From Paraburkholderia fungorum (GTDB lineage: Bacteria > Pseudomonadota > Gammaproteobacteria > Burkholderiales > Burkholderiaceae), in the NCBI RefSeq assembly GCF_902833645.1, contig NZ_CADFGE010000001.1:1302001-1366000 (forward strand): 64,000 nucleotides of DNA. Direction: 5' to 3'. The number at the start of each line of letters is the position of its first letter. The stretch's first letter is position 1. A model generated the notes under the pieces. It was given only the letters and a program-made list of their open reading frames with translations, did no database searches and was not told the DNA's origin. Both the position numbers and the translations under genes were made by a program. This document shows, in pieces, positions 20,612 through 30,423 of this stretch.

Positions 20612-22000
20612 TCAGCACTCGACAATATTCACCGCCAACCCGCCGCGCGACGTTTCCTTGTACTTCGTCTTCATATCGGCGCCGGTCTGCATCATCGTCT
20701 TGATTACGGAGTCGAGCGACACATAATGCGTGCCGTCACCGCGCAGTGCCATGCGTGCGGCATTCACGGCTTTCACCGAGCCCATCGCATTGCGCTCGAT
20801 ACAGGGAATCTGCACCATGCCGCCGACCGGATCGCACGTCAGCCCGAGGTTATGCTCCATGCCGATTTCGGCCGCATTCTCGACTTGCTCCGGCGTCCCG
20901 CCCATCACGGCCGCAAGCCCACCGGCGGCCATCGAGCAGGCCACGCCCACCTCGCCCTGGCAGCCTACTTCCGCGCCGGAAATCGACGCGTTCAGCTTGT
21001 ACAGAATGCCGATTGCGGCCGCCGTCATCAGGAAGTCGATCACGCCCTGCTCGTTCGAACCCGGCATGAAGCGCGTGTAGTAGTGCAGCACCGCCGGAAT
21101 GATGCCGGCCGCGCCGTTGGTCGGCGCCGTCACTACGCGGCCGCCTGCGGCGTTTTCTTCATTCACGGCGATGGCGTAGAGATTGATCCAGTCGACCATC
21201 GACAGCGGATCGCGCAGCGCCAGCTCAGGATGACCCGCCAACGCACGATACAACTGCGGTGCCCGGCGCTTGACCTGGAACGGACCGGGCAAATTGCCGT
21301 CCGCATCGGGATTGTTGATGCCGCAACCACGCGACACGCACGATTGCATCACGCCCCAGATCTTCAGCAGGCCCGCGCGTGTCTCCTCTTCCGTATGCCA
21401 GACGCGCTCGTTGTCCCACATCAATTGCGCGATGCTCTTGCCGGTCGATTTGCATAACGCGAGCAGTTCGCTGCCGCTGCGAAACGAATGCGGCAACTGC
21501 TCGACGGCGCTCAGCACCTTCGTGTTCGGCGCGCCTGCCGTCACCACAAAACCACCGCCCACCGACAAATATGTCGATTCGCGCAGCGTCTCGCCCTGCG
21601 CGTCGAGCGCGCGCAGTTTCAGGCCGTTCGGATGCTCGGCCAGCGCCTGGCGATAAAACGAAATGTGATCTTTTTGCACGAACGGCACGTCGTGCGTGCC
21701 GAGCAAGGCGAGCTTGCGCGATGTCTTCACCGCTTCGAGCCGTTGCGCGATGGTGTCGGGATCGACTGTGTCGGGAGCGTCGCCCATCAGGCCGAGCATC
21801 ACGCCGCGATCGGTGCCGTGCCCCTTGCCCGTCGCGCCGAGCGATCCGTACAGGTCCACCTTCACCGAGGCAGTCGCGGCCAGCAGCCCGTCGCGTTCGA
21901 GCCCTTGCGCGAACATCAGCGCCGCGCGCATCGGCCCGACCGTATGCGAACTGGACGGACCAATGCCGATTTTGAAGAGATCAAACACGCTGACTGCCAT
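20612..22000 (-). CDS. sdaA: L-serine ammonia-lyase, iron-sulfur type
   Basis: A 462-residue single-chain L-serine dehydratase that deaminates serine to pyruvate and ammonia using a [4Fe-4S] cluster. The N-terminus [27 protein letters not shown] is diagnostic. Conserved cysteines are in [18 protein letters not shown] and [19 protein letters not shown]. An AGGAG ribosome site precedes the ATG. It starts 27 bases after the alginate-lyase-like gene and, in the same direction as gcvTHP, fits a glycine/serine catabolic unit in which serine formed from glycine is drained to pyruvate. Confidence 0.95.
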   Translation of the reverse strand: MAVSVFDLFKIGIGPSSSHTVGPMRAALMFAQGLERDGLLAATASVKVDLYGSLGATGKGHGTDRGVMLGLMGDAPDTVDPDTIAQRLEAVKTSRKLALLGTHDVPFVQKDHISFYRQALAEHPNGLKLRALDAQGETLRESTYLSVGGGFVVTAGAPNTKVLSAVEQLPHSFRSGSELLALCKSTGKSIAQLMWDNERVWHTEEETRAGLLKIWGVMQSCVSRGCGINNPDADGNLPGPFQVKRRAPQLYRALAGHPELALRDPLSMVDWINLYAIAVNEENAAGGRVVTAPTNGAAGIIPAVLHYYTRFMPGSNEQGVIDFLMTAAAIGILYKLNASISGAEVGCQGEVGVACSMAAGGLAAVMGGTPEQVENAAEIGMEHNLGLTCDPVGGMVQIPCIERNAMGSVKAVNAARMALRGDGTHYVSLDSVIKTMMQTGADMKTKYKETSRGGLAVNIVEC

Positions 22001-22027
22001 TTACTGCTCCTGCTGATAAAAGTAAGG

Positions 22028-23158
22028 TTAGCGCGCCGGCAGCGGTAAGCACACGGCGAGCCACGCGGGCGGCGTCGGTGCGAGCTGCAGCGCGATCGGC
22101 GTATAGCGTCCGTCCAGACGCGCCGCCAGGTGATACAACTCCGTCGCGTTTTTCGGATCCCATTGGCCCGAATAGCCGGGCAATCCGGCTTCGCGACGTT
22201 TGGCATCGAACGGAACGCTCGAATGCACGAATTCTTCATGCGTCTTGCTGCCGTCCGCATACGGCGTGAGCCAGTTCAGCGCGGCAGCCAGCGACGCGCC
22301 ATTCGCGCCCTTCTCCGGCAACCAGTTGCGGTTGTGGCGGCGCGCGGCAAGTGCCGCGGTCACGAGCGGCTGCAGGTCGTACGTGACGTAGTGCAGTGCG
22401 TCGCGCTCGGTGAAGTCCACGGTCGAGCCGTCCGGTGCGATGTTGTCGCCGATGTGCTCGTCGAACAGGCGCTGCGCCGCGTTGATCATCTTGCGGTTGT
22501 CCAGCGTGAACGCGGCCATCGCGATCAGTTTGACCCGGTGGCTTTGCCAGTTGTTGCGGAACGTGCCCTTGAGCGGCCGCGGCTGAGCGTCGATTTGCGC
22601 GATGTAGCCGTTCGCAAGCTTCGTCAGGAACGCCATTGATGCATTGCGCGTTTTCACCGGCAACGCGCTCGCGGTCATGTCGTAGGCAAGGATCAGGCCT
22701 TCAAAATGGGTTTCGTCGATCGGATTGAAACTGGGTTGATAAGTCGTGACCCACGCATACAGCAAGCGGTCGACCAGTTTCAGATAACGATCGTCACTGG
22801 TCGCGCGCCAGGCGAGCGCGGCGTCGCGCAGCAGATCCAGATCCTTCGCCGCCTCGACGCTTTGATCGTAGATGCCTTCGTGCGGCAGCGTGCCTTCGGT
22901 ATGCAGTTTCGCCACCGCATGCGGCGGGTCGTTCAGATGTGCCTGCACATTGCTCACCAGCGCCTTGACGCCCGGATCGGCATTCGTGCGCTCACTGGTT
23001 TGCAGCGCGGGGGCTGCACAAAAATTCATCGCGGCCTGCGCCTGCCGCAGCGGCAGCAGCACCGCCGCGCTCGCCAGCAGTAATGTGCAAGCCTGTTGCC
23101 ATGTCTGGGCTCGCGTTGCTTCGGTCCGGCTCTGCATCAATCGCACCTTTCGCGCCAT
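22028..23158 (-). CDS. Exported alginate lyase family protein (PL5-like)
   Basis: A 376-residue protein with an N-terminal signal region ending near AQAA (about residue 43), so it is periplasmic or secreted. The body is an alpha-toroid type: KGTFRNNWQSHRVKLIAMAA and ERDALHYVTYDLQPLVTAALAARR resemble the NNW..H and Tyr-containing active-site segments of PL5 alginate lyases. It may cleave or merely bind an acidic polysaccharide. It sits between gcvP and sdaA on the same strand, with 118 and 27 bases either side, an unexpected place for a polysaccharide enzyme. The start has GAGGAG 6 bases upstream. Confidence 0.75.
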   Translation of the reverse strand: MARKVRLMQSRTEATRAQTWQQACTLLLASAAVLLPLRQAQAAMNFCAAPALQTSERTNADPGVKALVSNVQAHLNDPPHAVAKLHTEGTLPHEGIYDQSVEAAKDLDLLRDAALAWRATSDDRYLKLVDRLLYAWVTTYQPSFNPIDETHFEGLILAYDMTASALPVKTRNASMAFLTKLANGYIAQIDAQPRPLKGTFRNNWQSHRVKLIAMAAFTLDNRKMINAAQRLFDEHIGDNIAPDGSTVDFTERDALHYVTYDLQPLVTAALAARRHNRNWLPEKGANGASLAAALNWLTPYADGSKTHEEFVHSSVPFDAKRREAGLPGYSGQWDPKNATELYHLAARLDGRYTPIALQLAPTPPAWLAVCLPLPAR

Positions 23159-23276
23159 GCGAAACTCCTCGTTAGGCTGATTCGGTGTGAGATGTTAGCC
23201 GTTTGCGGAGCCGAGCGACAGAACCGCGCAACGCCTGCTTACAACCTTCAGGGCGATGCGCGGTTAGCGGACACGC

Positions 23277-26213
23277 TTACTCGTAGTCGGCGATCGGCAC
23301 GCAGGAGCAGAACAGATTGCGGTCGCCATACACGTTGTCCGCCCGGCCGACGGGCGGCCAGTACTTCTTCGCGATCAGTGTAGGCAGCGGGTACGCGGCG
23401 GTTTCGCGCGCATACGCATGCTTCCATTCGTTGGCAATGACCACCGCTGCCGTGTGCGGCGCGTGCTTGAGCGGATTGTCTTCACGGTCCGAGCGGCCTT
23501 CTTCGACGGCGCGAATTTCATCGCGGATCGCGATCATCGCTTCGATGAAGCGGTCGAGTTCCTCTTTCGATTCCGATTCGGTCGGCTCGACCATCAGCGT
23601 GCCCGGCACCGGGAAGCTCATGGTCGGTGCGTGGAAGCCGTAGTCGGCGAGACGCTTGGCGACGTCGTCGACGGTGATGCCGCTGGTTTCCTTGATCGGA
23701 CGCAGATCGAGAATGCACTCGTGCGCGACCAGTCCGCCCGGGCCCGAATACAGCACCGGATAATGCGGCGCGAGTTTTTTCGCGACGTAGTTCGCGTTCA
23801 GGATTGCGGTTTCGGTGGCTGCGGTGAGGTTCTTCGCGCCCATCATCGCGATGTACATCCACGAAATCGGCAGGATCGATGCGGAACCGTACGGTGCGCC
23901 CGACACCGCGCCGATACCGTTCGGCGCGCGCTCGTAGCCCGTTGCAATCTGATTGGGCAGGAATTGCGCGAGATGCGCGCCGACCGCGACCGGGCCGACG
24001 CCCGGGCCGCCGCCGCCGTGCGGAATACAGAAGGTCTTGTGCAGATTCAGGTGCGAGACATCGCCGCCGAACTGGCCCGGCGCGCACAGGCCGACCATCG
24101 CGTTCATATTCGCGCCATCCACGTAGACCTGGCCGCCGTGCGCATGCACGATCTCGCAGATTTCGCGAACGTTCGCCTCGAACACGCCGTGCGTGGACGG
24201 ATACGTGATCATGATCGCCGCGAGCTTGTCGGCGTGTTGGTCGGCTTTCTTCTTCAGGTCTTCGATATCGACGTTGCCTTGCGCGTCGCAAGCCACCACG
24301 ACCACCTGCATGCCCGCCATTTGCGCCGACGCCGGATTCGTGCCGTGCGCCGAAGCAGGAATCAGACAGACGTTGCGATGCGCTTCGCCGCGCGATGCGT
24401 GGTAAGCGTGGATGATCAGCAGGCCCGCGTACTCGCCTTGCGAACCGGCGTTCGGTTGCAGCGACACCGCGGCGTAACCCGTTGCCGCAACCAGCATTTC
24501 TTCGAGCTGGTCGATCATTTCGCGGTAGCCGACGGTTTGTTCAGCCGGTGCGAACGGATGGATCTGGCCGAATTCGGGCCACGTGACTGGCAGCATTTCC
24601 GAGGTGGCGTTCAGCTTCATCGTGCATGAGCCGAGCGGAATCATCGAACGGTCGAGCGCGAGATCCTTGTCCGACAGGCTGCGCAGATAGCGCAGCATTT
24701 CCGTTTCAGAATGATGACGGTTGAACACGTGGTGCGTGAGGTACGCGCTGGTGCGCTCCAGCGCGGCCGGCACCGACGCGGTGTTCGACGCGGCGATGGC
24801 GGCGTCGAGCGCATCGACTTGCGGCACGTCTTGCGCGCCCGCGGCTTCCGCGAACGCGGCAAGCAGGTCGGCCAGATCGTGGCGCGTCGTGGTTTCGTCG
24901 ACCGACAGGCCGACTTGCGTGTCGCTCACGCGGCGCAGGTTGATGCGCCGGGCTTTGGCGGCGTCGTGCAGCGCCTGGGTGCGCGCGCCGCTTTCGAACG
25001 TCAGCGTGTCGAAGAAGGTTTCGTTGACCAGCGTGTAGCCCAGTTGCTTCGCGCCTTCGGCGAGCAATGCGGCGATGCGGTTCACCCGCAGTGCGATCGT
25101 TTTCAGACCGTGCGGGCCGTGATAAACCGCGTACATGCTGGCCATGATCGCGAGCAACGCTTGCGCGGTGCACACGTTCGAGGTCGCTTTTTCGCGGCGG
25201 ATATGTTGTTCACGCGTTTGCAGCGCGAGACGCAATGCCGGATTGCCTTGCGCGTCGACCGTCACGCCGACGAGACGGCCCGGCATCTGGCGCTTGAATT
25301 CGTCGCGTACGGCGAGGTAAGCCGCGTGCGGGCCGCCGAAACCGACCGGCACGCCGAAACGCTGTGTGTTGCCGACGGCCACGTCCGCGCCCCATTCGCC
25401 CGGCGGCGTCAGAACGGTCAGTGCGAGCAGATCGGCGGCGACCACCACGTGGCCGCCCGCCGCGTGGATCGCGTCAGCGAGTGCGCGGTAGTCGCGCACG
25501 TCGCCGTTGACGCCCGGATATTGCAGCAGCACGCCGAACGCATTCGCGTTCGCGGCGTCCGCGGCCGGACCCACTTTCACTTCGATGCCGACCGGCGTGG
25601 CGCGTGTTTTCACCACTTCGATGGTTTGCGGCAGCACGTCGTCGGCGACATAAAACACGTTCGACTTCGGCTTGCCGACGCGTTGCAGCAGCGTCATCGC
25701 TTCGGCTGCGGCGGTGGCTTCGTCGAGCAGCGACGCGTTCGAAATCGCCAGACCTGTCAGGTCGACGATCATTTGCTGGAAGTTCAGCAGCGCTTCCAGA
25801 CGGCCCTGCGAGATTTCCGGCTGATACGGCGTGTACGCGGTGTACCACGCCGGATTTTCGAGCACGTTGCGCAGGATCACCGCCGGCGTGTGCGCGTTGT
25901 AATAGCCTTGCCCGATGTATGAGCGGAACACCTGGTTCTTCTCCGCCAGCTCGCGCAGCGCGGCGAGCGCTTCCGCTTCGCTCTTCGGTTGCACGAAGGG
26001 GCCGAGCGGCAGCGTTTCGGCCCGGCGGATCGTCTTCGGAATCACGGCGTCGATCAGCGCGGCGCGCGACGCGAAGCCGAGGGCTTCGAGCATGGCCTGC
26101 TGGTCGGCCGAATCCGGGCCGATGTGCCGTTCTGCGAAGGCGTCATGCACTTCGAGCGCGGCGAGCGAGAGAGGAGTGCGGTTCATCAGACGATCCGGGT
26201 GTTCGAGCTTCAT
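23277..26213 (-). CDS. gcvP: Glycine dehydrogenase (decarboxylating), P-protein
   Basis: A 978-residue PLP enzyme of the glycine cleavage system. It decarboxylates glycine and transfers the aminomethyl group to lipoyl-GcvH. The N-terminal half starts [21 protein letters not shown], and the C-terminal half carries the PLP lysine in [18 protein letters not shown], near residue 726. Full length for the single-chain proteobacterial type. AGGA lies 7 bases before ATG 26213; an internal ATG nine codons later is a weaker alternative. Third gene of gcvTHP. Confidence 0.97.
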   Translation of the reverse strand: MKLEHPDRLMNRTPLSLAALEVHDAFAERHIGPDSADQQAMLEALGFASRAALIDAVIPKTIRRAETLPLGPFVQPKSEAEALAALRELAEKNQVFRSYIGQGYYNAHTPAVILRNVLENPAWYTAYTPYQPEISQGRLEALLNFQQMIVDLTGLAISNASLLDEATAAAEAMTLLQRVGKPKSNVFYVADDVLPQTIEVVKTRATPVGIEVKVGPAADAANANAFGVLLQYPGVNGDVRDYRALADAIHAAGGHVVVAADLLALTVLTPPGEWGADVAVGNTQRFGVPVGFGGPHAAYLAVRDEFKRQMPGRLVGVTVDAQGNPALRLALQTREQHIRREKATSNVCTAQALLAIMASMYAVYHGPHGLKTIALRVNRIAALLAEGAKQLGYTLVNETFFDTLTFESGARTQALHDAAKARRINLRRVSDTQVGLSVDETTTRHDLADLLAAFAEAAGAQDVPQVDALDAAIAASNTASVPAALERTSAYLTHHVFNRHHSETEMLRYLRSLSDKDLALDRSMIPLGSCTMKLNATSEMLPVTWPEFGQIHPFAPAEQTVGYREMIDQLEEMLVAATGYAAVSLQPNAGSQGEYAGLLIIHAYHASRGEAHRNVCLIPASAHGTNPASAQMAGMQVVVVACDAQGNVDIEDLKKKADQHADKLAAIMITYPSTHGVFEANVREICEIVHAHGGQVYVDGANMNAMVGLCAPGQFGGDVSHLNLHKTFCIPHGGGGPGVGPVAVGAHLAQFLPNQIATGYERAPNGIGAVSGAPYGSASILPISWMYIAMMGAKNLTAATETAILNANYVAKKLAPHYPVLYSGPGGLVAHECILDLRPIKETSGITVDDVAKRLADYGFHAPTMSFPVPGTLMVEPTESESKEELDRFIEAMIAIRDEIRAVEEGRSDREDNPLKHAPHTAAVVIANEWKHAYARETAAYPLPTLIAKKYWPPVGRADNVYGDRNLFCSCVPIADYE

Positions 26214-26307
26214 GAGGTGTTCCTGCCGGCGCGGGCGTCCGTTCGACGGTTGAATCGGACGCGCCGCGCCTGTCGGGTTTAAACGTAAAGGTGCAACGTA
26301 CGGTGAA

Positions 26308-26688
26308 TCAGGCGCCGATCGACTTCGAGTAAGCGTCCGCGTCGATCAGGCGGTCCAGCGATGCGCCCGCGGCCGGCTTGATCTTGAAGAGCCAGTTTTC
26401 GTACGGCGCGCTGTTGACGCCGTCCGGCGTATCGGCAACCGCCGGGTTCGCTTCGATGATTTCGCCCGCGACCGGTGCGTAAATATCGGAGGCGGCTTTC
26501 ACCGACTCGATCACGGCAACGGTGTCGCCGGCGTCAACGGTCTTGCCCAGTTCCTGGACTTCGAAGAAGACGATGTCGCCGAGCGCTTCCTGCGCGTGGT
26601 CGGTGATGCCGACCGTCAGCGTGCCGTCCGCTTCGGTGCGGACCCACTCGTGCGATTCGGTGTATTTCAGATCGGCCGGGATGCTCAT
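26308..26688 (-). CDS. gcvH: Glycine cleavage system H protein
   Basis: A 126-residue lipoyl carrier that shuttles the aminomethyl group from GcvP to GcvT. The lipoylation site is K64 in [16 protein letters not shown]. The fold-defining N-terminus [34 protein letters not shown] is complete. It lies between gcvT (62 bases) and gcvP (94 bases) on the same strand. Confidence 0.98.
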   Translation of the reverse strand: MSIPADLKYTESHEWVRTEADGTLTVGITDHAQEALGDIVFFEVQELGKTVDAGDTVAVIESVKAASDIYAPVAGEIIEANPAVADTPDGVNSAPYENWLFKIKPAAGASLDRLIDADAYSKSIGA

Positions 26689-26750
26689 CGGATGCTCCTA
26701 TGCGGTGTGATTTGGTGGTGTTTCAAAGTGGTGACGCACGCGCCGGCTGC

Positions 26751-27869
26751 TTAAACCGCGAGCACCTTGCCGTTGCGCACGAACGGCAGTTTTACCACGC
26801 TTGCAGGGACGTTTTTGTCACGAATCTGAACGTGAACGGTGTCGCCCGGCTGCACGCCCTTCGGCACGCGCGCAAAGGCGATCGATTCCTGCATCGTGGG
26901 GGAAAACGTACCGCTGGTGATTTCGCCTTCGCCATGCGGCGTGACGACTTTCTGATGAGCACGCAGCACGCCTGCCGCCTTGCCGTTTTCCTTCAGCAGG
27001 ATCAGTCCGACGAACGCGGCTTGCGAGCCGTCGGCTTCCAGCTTGCTCCGGCCGACGAAGTCGCGCGGCGAGCTCAGATCGACGGTCCAGGCGAGGCCGG
27101 CGTCGAGCGGCGAGACGTTGTCGTCCATATCCTGGCCGTACAGATTCATACCGGCTTCGAGGCGCAGCGTGTCGCGCGCGCCGAGGCCGGCGGGGCGCAC
27201 GCCCTGACGCGCCAAGGCGTCCCAAAACTCGCAGACGGACGTGGCGGGCAGGACGATTTCAAAGCCGTCTTCGCCGGTGTAGCCGGTGCGGGCGATCATC
27301 AATTCGCCAAACGGCGTGTTGTCGACGATCGCAGCGTTAAACGGCTTGAGGAGTTCGGTCGCGGTGCGGCTGGACGGCGCGACTTGCCAGACCTTGTGGC
27401 GCGCATTCGGGCCCTGCACGGCGACGATCGCCAGATCGCGGCGCGGTGTAATGGTCAGACCGTAGCCGCCTTCGGCGTTGAGCTTGTTGAACCAGGCGAC
27501 GTCTTTCTCGGCGGTGCCGGCGTTGACGACCAGCCGGAAGTGCGTCTCGCTGAAGTAATAGACGATCAGGTCGTCGATCACGCCGCCATTCGGGTTGAGC
27601 AGACAGGAGTAGAGCGCGCGGCCCGGCGTTTGCAGCTTGGCGACGTTGTTGGCCAGCGCGTATTCGAAGAAGGCGCGTACGCGCTCACCGGTGAAATCGA
27701 CGACGCACATGTGCGAGACGTCGAACATGCCGGCGTCGGTACGCACGGCGCGGTGTTCGTCGATCTGCGAGCCGTAATTGACGGGCATGTCCCAGCCGCC
27801 GAAATCGACCATGCGGGCGTTGAGCGCACGATGGGTGGCGTTGAGCGGGGTGTGTTTGAGTTCGGTCAT
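26751..27869 (-). CDS. gcvT: Glycine cleavage system T protein (aminomethyltransferase)
   Basis: A 372-residue tetrahydrofolate-dependent enzyme that releases ammonia and forms 5,10-methylene-THF from aminomethyl-GcvH. The N-terminus [32 protein letters not shown], the D in FDVSHMC and [12 protein letters not shown] are family-typical. First gene of the gcv operon, directly downstream of the tandem glycine riboswitch and its terminator-like hairpin. Confidence 0.97.
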   Translation of the reverse strand: MTELKHTPLNATHRALNARMVDFGGWDMPVNYGSQIDEHRAVRTDAGMFDVSHMCVVDFTGERVRAFFEYALANNVAKLQTPGRALYSCLLNPNGGVIDDLIVYYFSETHFRLVVNAGTAEKDVAWFNKLNAEGGYGLTITPRRDLAIVAVQGPNARHKVWQVAPSSRTATELLKPFNAAIVDNTPFGELMIARTGYTGEDGFEIVLPATSVCEFWDALARQGVRPAGLGARDTLRLEAGMNLYGQDMDDNVSPLDAGLAWTVDLSSPRDFVGRSKLEADGSQAAFVGLILLKENGKAAGVLRAHQKVVTPHGEGEITSGTFSPTMQESIAFARVPKGVQPGDTVHVQIRDKNVPASVVKLPFVRNGKVLAV

Positions 27870-27893
27870 GGGGCCTCAGGCGTCTCGCGAAAC

Positions 27894-27927
27894 AAAAAAG
27901 GCCATGCGGCGCTACGCCTCGCGGCCT
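27894..27927 (-). terminator. Terminator-like expression platform between riboswitch and gcvT
   Basis: On the minus strand, AGGCC at 27927-27923 pairs with GGCCT at 27903-27899, with an imperfect GC stem between, followed by six T (27899-27894). It ends about 25 bases before the gcvT start, where a riboswitch-controlled terminator is expected. Confidence 0.65.
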
Positions 27928-27954
27928 GCCGGCTGCGAGCGGTTTGCGTTGCAT

Positions 27955-28250
27955 GACCCCTCTGTCCTCGATACCTGAGAGATTGCGCTGCCGTGCGATG
28001 TGAAGCCGTGATCGCTACGGTGAAACGCGCGCCCCTTCGGTGGGCAGCTTGCCGGAATCTGCACCGCTATAAACGATGCAGACGGCTACTGCCGCTCTCC
28101 AGAGTGCGAAAAACCGATGTCTCGATGCTGCATTGACGCGGGTTTTTCGACGCGGCCGGTCCTTTTGCCTGAGAGTTTGTGGGTGTGCCCCTTCGGCGGC
28201 GCGGCCTGCGAATTTCTGCGGCCAGCACGCTCTCCCGACGCGTGCGGCGA
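27955..28250 (-). promoter_or_regulatory. Tandem glycine riboswitch
   Basis: Two glycine aptamers in series, read on the minus strand. The first (about 28248-28150) has GGGAGAGCG, the CCGAAGGGGC block and ACTCTCAGGCAAAAGGACC. The second (about 28108-27957) has CTGGAGAGCGGCAG, ACCGAAGGGGCG and ATCTCTCAGGTATCGAGGACAGAGG. These are the conserved glycine riboswitch elements. The second aptamer carries a longer variable arm. It controls gcvT-H-P and possibly the downstream alginate-lyase-like gene and sdaA. Confidence 0.93.
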
Positions 28251-28329
28251 ATGTACGCGAGGGCCGGGGGCTTGTCAAATAAAGGCCCGCAACGGGCACG
28301 GGGGACGGCCCTGCGGGTTCGTCGAGGTC

Positions 28330-28360
28330 AAAAAAAAGCGCGGGACGCAATGCCCGCGCT
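28330..28360 (-). terminator. Rho-independent terminator after the small lipoprotein gene
   Basis: On the minus strand AGCGCGGG / CCCGCGCT form an 8-bp stem (28360-28353 and 28344-28337) with an 8-base loop, followed by eight T. It lies 30 bases beyond the stop of the lipoprotein gene. Confidence 0.9.
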
Positions 28361-28389
28361 TCTTTGCTTCAGTGCCTGAACCGGCGCGA

Positions 28390-28743
28390 TTATTCGCCGA
28401 TGGCGTGTGCCGCGTTGTCCAGTTCCTGGTTCAGCACGCGCTGCTCGTCGCTGGACAGACCACCGCCGTGTTGCGCCGCCATATCGTGCGCTTCCTGGCG
28501 GATCACGTCGAGACGGTGGTGCAATGCGCCGCCTTGCGGGGGCGGGTAATAGCCTTGGTTGACGTGAGCGTCAATGCGACGGCTCAGGTTGTCGATGCGG
28601 CCATTGACTTGATGGAGGCGCTCATCCGCGATCTGCTGCGGGTTGGGGCGCGGCGCCGGCGCGGGTTGCTGGGGCGCCACCACGCAGGCGGCGAGAGAGC
28701 TGAGCAATGCGCATGCTGCTACTGCGCGGGCGATACGGGGCAT
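28390..28743 (-). CDS. Small predicted lipoprotein
   Basis: A 117-residue protein with a type II signal peptide: MPRIARAVAACALLSSLAAC, where LAAC is the lipobox and C20 would be lipidated. A Pro/Ala/Gln-rich linker follows, then a helical region (QQIADERLHQVNGRIDNLSRRIDAHVNQGYY) that may form a short coiled coil. It is probably anchored in the outer membrane facing the periplasm. GGAG ribosome site. Function unknown. It has its own terminator and lies upstream of the riboswitch-gcv operon on the same strand. Confidence 0.8.
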   Translation of the reverse strand: MPRIARAVAACALLSSLAACVVAPQQPAPAPRPNPQQIADERLHQVNGRIDNLSRRIDAHVNQGYYPPPQGGALHHRLDVIRQEAHDMAAQHGGGLSSDEQRVLNQELDNAAHAIGE

Positions 28744-28968
28744 GGACTCTCCAGAAGTCGTTGTCGTTTTGTGTTGGTGCTACTGGGGTAGCAACGGATT
28801 GCCGGCGATTTACGCTGACCGCGAAGAGGGGGTTATTTGTAACGTTATGTTCCTTTCGGGATTGACAGGTGTGTTGCGCCGGACGGCGGCGGTGTTCGCG
28901 TGCCACCGCCGGACAATCCGAAAGGCAGGCAAGTGCCTTGTAAGTGCCCTGTAACGTACGCAAAAAAG

Positions 28969-30018
28969 TCAGCGAATACGCTCGAATGGCAGCCGGACTC
29001 CGTCTTCCGAACTCCGGGCAGCAAGCTCGATGATCGTCATCACGTCGACTGCGTCCTGAGCGCTGACTGGAAATTTCACGCCATTCTGGATGGCATCCGC
29101 CAAAGCAATATAGAAACCGACGTAATCACCATTGCGCGTAGGCACCTCCCGCTCCACTTCCTGACCGCCTTCGAGCACGCGCAGTACGCCCGCCGCATTG
29201 CCGGCACCGAATCCCTCGTCGCCAGGCCGCAGGCCTGCTTTCAACTGATCTTCCTGCGTGTCGAGACCGTACTTCACGTAGCTTCCCTGCGTGCCGTGAA
29301 TCGTGAACCTCGGCGCAGCCAGCGCGGTCAACGCGCTGGCATGCAGTACCACCTCGAACTCACCGTATCCAAGTTGAATATGCACATAGTCGGGCGCGCT
29401 GGCCTGGTCGCGGTGCGTGCGAACCGTCGCGAACACCGTTTGCGGCGCGCCGAACAATGCCAATGCCTGATCGATCAGGTGCGGGCCGAGATCGAACAGC
29501 AAGCCGCCGCCGCGCGAAGCTTCCTCGCGCCAACGCTGCTTGACTTCCGGGCGGAAGCGGTCGAAATGCGATTCGTATTGCGTGATGCGCCCTAGCTCCC
29601 TGCTGGCGAGCAGATCCCGGACGGTCAGAAAATCACCGTCCCAGCGGCGGTTATGAAAGGGCACGAAGCGCTTGCTGCGGGCGAGTGCGATGTTGGCGAG
29701 CGTATGGGCGTCCGCCGCGCTTAGCGTGACCGGTTTGTCGACCACCACGTGCTTGCCCGCTTCCAGCGTGCGGCGCGCCAGGTCGAAGTGCGTGTCATTG
29801 GGCGTCGCGATGACGATACAGTCGATTTCATCGAGCGCCAGCAGGGCGTCGAGATCGGCCACCACCTTTGCGTGTGGGTAATCGGCCTGTGCGCGCTCGG
29901 GGTGGCTCGTCGCGATGGCCGCGACGCTCGCCCGCCCGCAGTGCTCGATCACCGGCGCATGAAAGGTCGCGCCAGCAAAACCGTAACCCATCAATCCAAT
30001 CTTCAGCGATGCGGACAT
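28969..30018 (-). CDS. Gfo/Idh/MocA family NAD(P)-dependent oxidoreductase
   Basis: A 349-residue dehydrogenase with an N-terminal Rossmann domain (IGLMGYGFAGATFHAPVI, glycine-rich nucleotide loop) and the family motif AGKHVVVDKPVTLSAADA, whose DKP lysine is catalytic. The C-terminal alpha/beta domain contains GGGLLFDLGPHLIDQAL with the conserved D and H. Most similar in character to the YdgJ-type oxidoreductases that act on sugars or inositols. The substrate is not assignable. No sugar transporter is adjacent. Confidence 0.88.
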   Translation of the reverse strand: MSASLKIGLMGYGFAGATFHAPVIEHCGRASVAAIATSHPERAQADYPHAKVVADLDALLALDEIDCIVIATPNDTHFDLARRTLEAGKHVVVDKPVTLSAADAHTLANIALARSKRFVPFHNRRWDGDFLTVRDLLASRELGRITQYESHFDRFRPEVKQRWREEASRGGGLLFDLGPHLIDQALALFGAPQTVFATVRTHRDQASAPDYVHIQLGYGEFEVVLHASALTALAAPRFTIHGTQGSYVKYGLDTQEDQLKAGLRPGDEGFGAGNAAGVLRVLEGGQEVEREVPTRNGDYVGFYIALADAIQNGVKFPVSAQDAVDVMTIIELAARSSEDGVRLPFERIR

Positions 30019-30423
30019 GCGTGTCTTCCTGCAGAAACGGCGCGCCGTTTTGCCACCGCGGCGACGGCGCGCAACACTGTAATTGTGGCATGTCTCGAAG
30101 ACGGACTGTCAGCGTTGCCGCAGGCCCCTGTCAGGGATATCTGTCATCAGGCTGTTCAAGCCAGGCCTCGGCATGGCGTTGGGGTCGCCATCCGGCCGTC
30201 GGACGCAGCGCGCTGGTTTTGCTCGTCCATTTCCAGTCTGTCACGTTCATCCGCGTCATTTATCCGTGTTAACATCGCTGCTCTCGCGCAGGCGCGGCGA
30301 GCCGGAACCCCGCGGCACAAGCGGCGCCGTTCCAGCCGCCGGCCCCGCGCAGCATGCCCCCGGGCCTTCGGTCTCGCGATCCCGCACCTAAGCGCCCTCA
30401 ACCGCATTACCCATCCACAGACG
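30019..30423. other. Intergenic region upstream of rep
   Basis: 405 bases between the divergent oxidoreductase and rep genes. The rep frame is open through all of it, but the translation does not resemble helicase and has no ribosome site. No hairpin or RNA gene was recognised. Confidence 0.5.

Noticed and set aside
29749..30423. N-terminal extension of the rep helicase frame
   Set aside because: The added residues do not resemble helicases and overlap the divergent oxidoreductase gene. ATG 30424 gives the family start.
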